This document shows, one piece after another, positions 59,313 through 64,000 of a stretch of DNA of 64,000 nucleotides; position 1 is the stretch's first letter; each line of letters begins with the position of its first letter. Under the pieces are notes generated by a model. That model was given only the letters and a program-made list of their open reading frames with translations, was not told the origin of the DNA and did not search any database. This DNA comes from Heterocephalus glaber. Lineage: Eukaryota > Chordata > Mammalia > Rodentia > Bathyergidae. The stretch lies in contig NW_004624751.1 of NCBI RefSeq assembly GCF_000247695.1, positions 21,888,454-21,952,453 of the forward strand, given 5' to 3'. The position numbers and the translations under genes are program-made.

Positions 59313-59720
59313 TTGTTGCTTGTGAAATTCCCCAAAGCTCTTTTTCAAGCTGATTTTGGTTTTGTCTGCTTATCTTGATACAATATCTTAGATCTCATTT
59401 TAAATTTAGTTCTTAGAATTTGAACTCCATTATATACTATTTACTTTGTCTCTGACTTCTGTATTCTACTTAGACATATTTTTTCATCTCTGAATACTAT
59501 CGCCATGTGCAAGAGGAGTTTGGTTCTTGGTTTCATCCTGCTTCTAGGAAAGCTATGGCTGTGGTCTCCCTCCCCCTGGTCTCTATCTGGAGAAAGGAAA
59601 TGAATCAGTCAATGGGCTGTGGACTAGAATGAACTATGAAGACAGTGCAGCCAATGGTGCACAGTCTAGGCAAGATAATGAAAATTTGAGAATAGATCAA
59701 AAGGAGGACTCTGACAGAGG
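59313..59720. other. Unannotated sequence
   Basis: No gene or repeat recognised. Confidence 0.5.
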
Positions 59721-59890
59721 AAAAAATCAGACTAGACTTCAGTCTTCGCTCTGCTGCTTACCAGCCAAGTCCTGAGATTTCACACAAACCACTTAACTGT
59801 TCTGAGCCTTAGTCTTCTCATCTTGAAGAGTTGTTTCAGTAAATGAAATAACCCAGGTAAAATACCTTGAACGTACATGTCATATAATTG
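59721..59890 (+). repeat. MIR SINE
   Basis: GACTTCAGTCTTCGCTCTGCTGCTTACCAGCC, CAAACCACTTAACTGTTCTGAGCCTTAGTCTTCTCATCTTG and AAATACCTTGAACGTACATG give a good MIR core. Confidence 0.75.
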
Positions 59891-59936
59891 GACTCCTACC
59901 TTTCCGCCCAATGTAGTCCCTCCTAAAAAGCAGGGT

Positions 59937-59964
59937 TTTTTTTTTGTTTTTTTTTTTTTTTTCA
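59937..59964. repeat. Poly-T tract
   Basis: Two T runs separated by one G. No SINE body is attached on the 3' side. Confidence 0.85.
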
Positions 59965-61846
59965 GAAAACACTAATACCTCACTCTGGTTACACTTATGT
60001 GCTATTTGCAATTTTAAAAAGCATGTTTAATAAATTCTGTATGCTTCATCCAATGCCCAGTATTCAGTTATTCTCAACACATCACATGCATTTCTATGTT
60101 AAAAGATCACATCAACAGAATACTGAAGACCAGTGCCCCTGTCTATAAAATAAAAAGTAGTGATGGCAAAGCCACTGGATTTTAGTCTGGATTTAATAGG
60201 ATAATGAATTCTTTCAAACAGAGAAACATAATGTACTGTGTTTTATGGATTTGTCCAGCATAACACTATACATCAAAAATGTGATGAATGCTACAAATTC
60301 TAGTGTCCACCAAAAAGTAAAAAGAAATATGAAACTAAACTTAATAAAATATCTCATATGATCCAATATGTCTAAAATGTTATCTTAACATGTAAACAAT
60401 ATAAAGTATTAATGAGACAGTATAATTGTATTCTAGGATTCTGAAACTTGGTATTTTATCATTTTCGAGTAGCCAACCTTGCTGTGGTCAATAGCCACAT
60501 GTGACTTATGGTTTTCATATTGGGGATCTCAAATCTTTGAAGCTACCTCAACTTTTTAGTGCCCATTTTTCAATTAATCTATGTAAAAGTCTGCTGTTAC
60601 TTTGTTCTTAAACTAAAATGGTTAAAGGGTACACTTAGTTGAATACAATGAAGTAGACAACATTATGTAGATAACGTCATGGTACTAAATCTGGACTAGC
60701 CTTGCAATCAGTCTGGTCTACCCTTGGCATTTGTTAATGATGATTCCTTCAGGTTAATTCAGAAAAATTCATCAGCCAAACTCATTGTTCAGCTCTTGTC
60801 CCAAGAACCAGGCCTTGTATGAGACTGTAGCCATCACTGGCCTCATACTCTTTGACTAGGAAAGGTAAATAACCAATTCCATAGCATGAATGTTGTTGCT
60901 TTCCAAAACACAGAACTATTGGCAAGGATTTGTTCCTAATTGTGAATAATCCCACATGGAATCACCACCCTTTCAGCTGACCCCAAAAAGGCAGTCTCAC
61001 AAAAACTCTCAGTTCTATGGAATGACATTGAATGTGGTTCTGAGAATAGACAGCTCTGAAATGGATGAATAAGCAGAGCTGGACAAATTAGTTTGGGGGA
61101 ACTTTGGTTACCTTGTAAAATAACGTAAGACCAATGTACTTCAATATTGACTTATTTCAAACAAGATGTAATTTGAGGTTACTTTTATATTATTTTTCAA
61201 TGATAAAAGATAATCTGAAAGTTGGCTCATTCAAAATCCATTGTTTTTGTTCCTTGGATTTGGAAATAAGATTTTACTGTAAATGACATTATCTTTATCA
61301 TATTATCTCATATCTTTATATCTGTATATTTTATGTCTTTTATGATTCTCTCTTGTTCTGATTTCCCTTTGATCTACTAATTCTACCTCTGCCATCCTCA
61401 CACAGCATGAACAGAGTCTTCCCCATTCTTTCATTATATGAAAATTATTTTTATGACTGGAATTTAAGGCTCTATTTTCTTATCAGTCAGAAGCAGCATC
61501 TTAGCTCAATTATCCCTTTGGTTAGAGGGATGCTTAATGTAAATTTCTTATACTTTGTTGGATACTTAGGCAATTCTTATATCCTATGCCTGTCTTTGAT
61601 TCAGAAGTATGTGTTCATTCCCTTAGGCTATAAACATTTCCAATTCTTATATAAAGGTGACTTTCCTCTCCATGGCATCATAGATACTGAAAGCCTAATA
61701 TTCACTCTTATTCAAAGAGAAGTCTTCTGTTTTGGTCTTCATTGGAGACCCCAAATTATTACCAATAATAATTTTTCTTCTCCTTCCTGAAATGTTTCAG
61801 TTGAGTTGCTCTTCTTGTTTCTATTGATAAATCTATCTCTAGTGAC
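59965..61846. other. Unannotated AT-rich block
   Basis: A trace near 60480-60520 (CAATAGCCACATGTGACTTATGG) may be a DNA-transposon end. The 127-residue open frame at 61407-61790 is AT-rich with no domain I recognise and may be antisense old L1. Confidence 0.45.
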
Positions 61847-61974
61847 CTCCACCAGCACAGAGGAGGTAAGCTGCTCCCAGCGCACAAGAGGAGGCTTCCA
61901 GGCCACTGCACCACCCCTGCCAGCACACAGGAGGTGAGCCGCTCCCAGTGCGGGCACCAGCAGCACCCTCCCCC

Positions 61975-62925
61975 ATGGAAATGAAAAGACATGTAAACAA
62001 GCCTCAAAACCAGACTTCCAGATCACTTACAGCAACCCCAAAGGGAAACGAGATGGAACATTTTGATACTCAACCATCTGGACTCCCTGAACTGGCAACA
62101 AAAGGGGATCTGGGAAAAATGAAATCAGAAATAATTTCTCAGATAACAGCAGAGATTGTGCTCATAATGCAAGACATGAATAATAAATCTAGACAGGAGC
62201 TCAAGAACATGATGGAATCCCAACGTAGGAAACAAATGAAATCCATAAAACACATGCAAACAGATTTCTAGTAGATTAAAAACTCCATTGAAAGTCTATG
62301 CAGCAGAATGAGCCAATGTAAGGATAGAATTTCAGATACAGAAGATAAGATTGCAATTAGTGATGATGAAAAGAAAAATTCCTTTAAAATTGTAAAGGAC
62401 CATGAAAAATCAATCCAGCAGGTGCTAGATGATGCAAAGAAGAATAACATAAGACTAATTGGAGTCAATGAAGAAACAGGAGAGAGTGCAGATGACATAA
62501 AAATAACTGTACACAGAAGTGATGGCAGAAAACTTCCCAAGTAGGGGAAAAGAACTTGACATACAGATAAGTGAGGCATATAGAACTCCAACTAACCATG
62601 ATAAAAAACTACACATAGGCATATAATTATTAAGATTCCAGAAACCCAACAGAAGAACAAAGTTCTATAAGCACTTAGAGAAAAGAAACAAATCACATAC
62701 AAAGGAAAGCCCATCAGAATCACAGCAGACTTCTCAACGCAAACCCTCAAGGCAAGAAGAGCTTGGAGTGATGTGTTTCAAGCCCTAAAAGAAAACAGCC
62801 TCCAACCCAGATTGATGTACCCTGAAAAATTATCTTTCAAAATTGATGGAGAAATAAGATACTTTCATGACAAAGAGCACCTTAGGAACTTCATGAATAC
62901 CAAACCAGCACTCCAAAAATTTTAG
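61975..62925 (+). pseudogene. L1 ORF1 pseudogene
   Basis: L1 ORF1p is the trimeric RNA-binding chaperone of the L1 RNP. The N-terminal part (MEMKRHVNKPQNQ...) runs from 61975 to two stops at 62269-62274. The coiled-coil part follows in an open stretch at 62308-62544 (ISDTEDKIA, KDHEKSIQQVL), again with a stop. After frameshifts, the C-terminal domain is clear: ITYKGKPIRITADFS, TLKARRAWSDVFQAL, LQPRLMYPEKLSFK, IDGEIRYFHDKEH, ending with LQKF and stop at about 62925. This matches the ORF1p C-terminal domain (ADLS-ETLQARREW, PRISYPAKLSF-EGEIK). Several stops and frameshifts make it non-functional. Confidence 0.88.
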
Positions 62926-63049
62926 ACAATATCCTAGGAAAAGACAACAAGCATCACAACCCCAGGAAGCCCAACAGAATGAATCCATCAGGAGCAACAA
63001 GAAATTAAGTGCAAAGGGGGAGAATCCAAAAAAAGAAAAAGTCATGACA

Positions 63050-63305
63050 ATAATAAGTCAACATGTATGAGTTATAACCATCAATGTTAATGGTCTCAAT
63101 TCACCAATCAAAAGAAACAGACTGGCAGAATGGATCAAGAAGCAAGATCCAACAATATGCTGCATACAAGAAACACATTTAATTCAAAAAGAAATTCATA
63201 GTCTGAAATTTAAAGGGTGGAAAACAATACTCCATGTGACAGGACCCCCCCCCCCCAAAGCAGGAGTAGCTATCCTCTTTGCAGATCAAGTGTATTTCAA
63301 ATGAA
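63050..63305 (+). pseudogene. L1 ORF2 endonuclease domain, N-terminal fragment
   Basis: The frame, with one early stop, reads ITINVNGLNSPIKRNRLAEW, IKKQDPTICCIQETHL, LKFKGWKTILHVTG and KAGVAILFADQVYF. This is the start of the APE-type endonuclease of L1 ORF2p; the QETH glutamate region is present. A C-run at 63244-63255 falls within the frame. Reverse transcriptase is absent. Confidence 0.88.
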
Positions 63306-63334
63306 AATCTGAAACACTCTGGTCCCAGGAATTT

Positions 63335-64000
63335 CAGCTAAGGGGTAATCAACTTGTATGTACAAATTTATTGTGAACATATGTTTTCACTCCTCTCAAG
63401 TAAAAACTTAAGAACAGGACCGTTGGTTCTTCACAGTAATACAAGAAATTTCTATATTGTTTTCAAAATGGTTTTATCATTTTACATTCACATTAGTAGT
63501 ATTAGAAAGTTCTAACTGGTTCACACCTAGGCTGACATTTGTTCTTTTAAAACTTTTAACTTCATCTCCCTAATGAGTGTATAATTCAATCTTGTTTTTG
63601 AACTGATTAGTATTTTTCTGATTCTTGTGTTGCACACCTTTCCTTGTGCTGTACTAGCTATTTATCATTTTCTTGTGTCTATTTTTTAATTGGGTTGTCT
63701 GTTAATGAGCTGTAAGAGTTATTTATATATTCTGGTCAAAGGTTATATGCATTATAAATATGGTCTGTTTAAGGACTACTTTTCATTTTCTTAACGATGT
63801 CATTTAAAGTTCTAAATTTTAATGGAATCTCATTTATCAATTGTTTTCTTTTATACATCATGCTTTTTGTATCCTAGGAAGTTCTTACCTACCCTAAATT
63901 CATAAACACTTTCCCTTATAATTTCTTCTTAAAGTTTTATAGTTTTAGTCTTTCATATTTAGGTTCATAGATCCTTTCAAATTATTTTCATGTATGGAAA
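63335..64000 (-). repeat. Old L1M LINE, antisense, runs off the window
   Basis: Antisense L1 landmarks are GTGAACATATGTTTTCACTCC, ATTGTTTTCAAAATGGTTTTATCATTTTACATTC, TTTTTTAATTGGGTTGTCTG, TGTAAGAGTTATTTATATATTCTGG and TTTTCATTTTCTTAACGATGTC, then a stretch ending in AGGTTCATAGATCCTTTCAAATT at the edge. Confidence 0.88.

Larger units (their letters stand above)
61847..63305 (+). mobile_element. Lineage-specific L1: 5'UTR, broken ORF1, start of ORF2
   Basis: GC-rich 5'UTR remains (61847-61974) carry two similar units (CAGCACAGAGGAGGTAAGCTG, CAGCACACAGGAGGTGAGCC). ORF1 and ORF2 follow as separate entries. Sequence stops being L1-like at about 63305, where an old antisense L1M begins, so the ORF2 body, 3'UTR and tail are absent. 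The promoter-bearing end is present and the 3' end is missing, the reverse of most L1 copies. Confidence 0.85.

Noticed and set aside
61407..61790. 127-residue open frame
   Set aside because: AT-rich, hydrophobic by composition, no domain, and located beside old L1 sequence.
1..64000. CRISPR arrays, bacterial operons, phage or plasmid features
   Set aside because: None seen; the sequence is mammalian, with SINEs, LINEs and microsatellites throughout.

Overview
This is AT-rich mammalian nuclear DNA, and the repeats point to a rodent. It carries tRNA-derived ID-type SINEs, B1 SINEs (7SL-derived, two with the internal duplication typical of rodent B1) and two B1-dID composites. The composites argue for a non-murid rodent (squirrel-, dormouse- or beaver-like); I cannot name the species. 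Ancient eutherian repeats (MIR, L2, L1M, an MLT1-like LTR, hAT-Charlie and mariner remnants) form the background. I see no protein-coding gene, no convincing exon and no intact RNA gene. The open frames are short, mostly explained by repeats, and none shows a family I can name. The window is best read as intergenic or deep intronic sequence.

Layout. 1-18 kb: MIR and L2 relics, an antisense L1M fragment (5.4-6.3 kb), four ID SINEs and a hAT remnant, separated by unannotated unique sequence with a few enhancer-like stretches. 18.2-20.8 kb: a long antisense L1M. 21-32.4 kb: sparse repeats, two ID SINEs with clear target-site duplications, one older ID copy, and a B1-dID next to an MLT1-like LTR. 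32.4-43 kb: MIR and DNA-transposon relics, a 27-nt U6 snRNA fragment flanked by a 14-bp duplication (36.3 kb), and a candidate conserved non-coding block (36.6-36.97 kb). 43.5-46.7 kb: a hub of insertions holding two L2 copies, an L1 ORF2 scrap, a tailless L1 5' end in reverse, an inverted pair of mariner 3' ends, an L1 3' end and another L2. 47.7-51.1 kb: a microsatellite, a long L2 and a three-level nest (L1M > B1 > small element). 51-57 kb: mostly unannotated unique sequence. 57-64 kb: MIR, L2, B1-dID and B1, then a lineage-specific L1 with 5'UTR, broken ORF1 and the first part of ORF2, next to an old antisense L1M that runs off the edge.

The most interesting signals are two retro-insertions that lack poly(A) tails yet have target-site duplications (the U6 fragment and the 603-bp L1 5' end), and a roughly 540-bp imperfect mariner palindrome that would fold into a hairpin if transcribed. 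All identifications rest on reading the sequence and on remembered family consensus; no database search was run.
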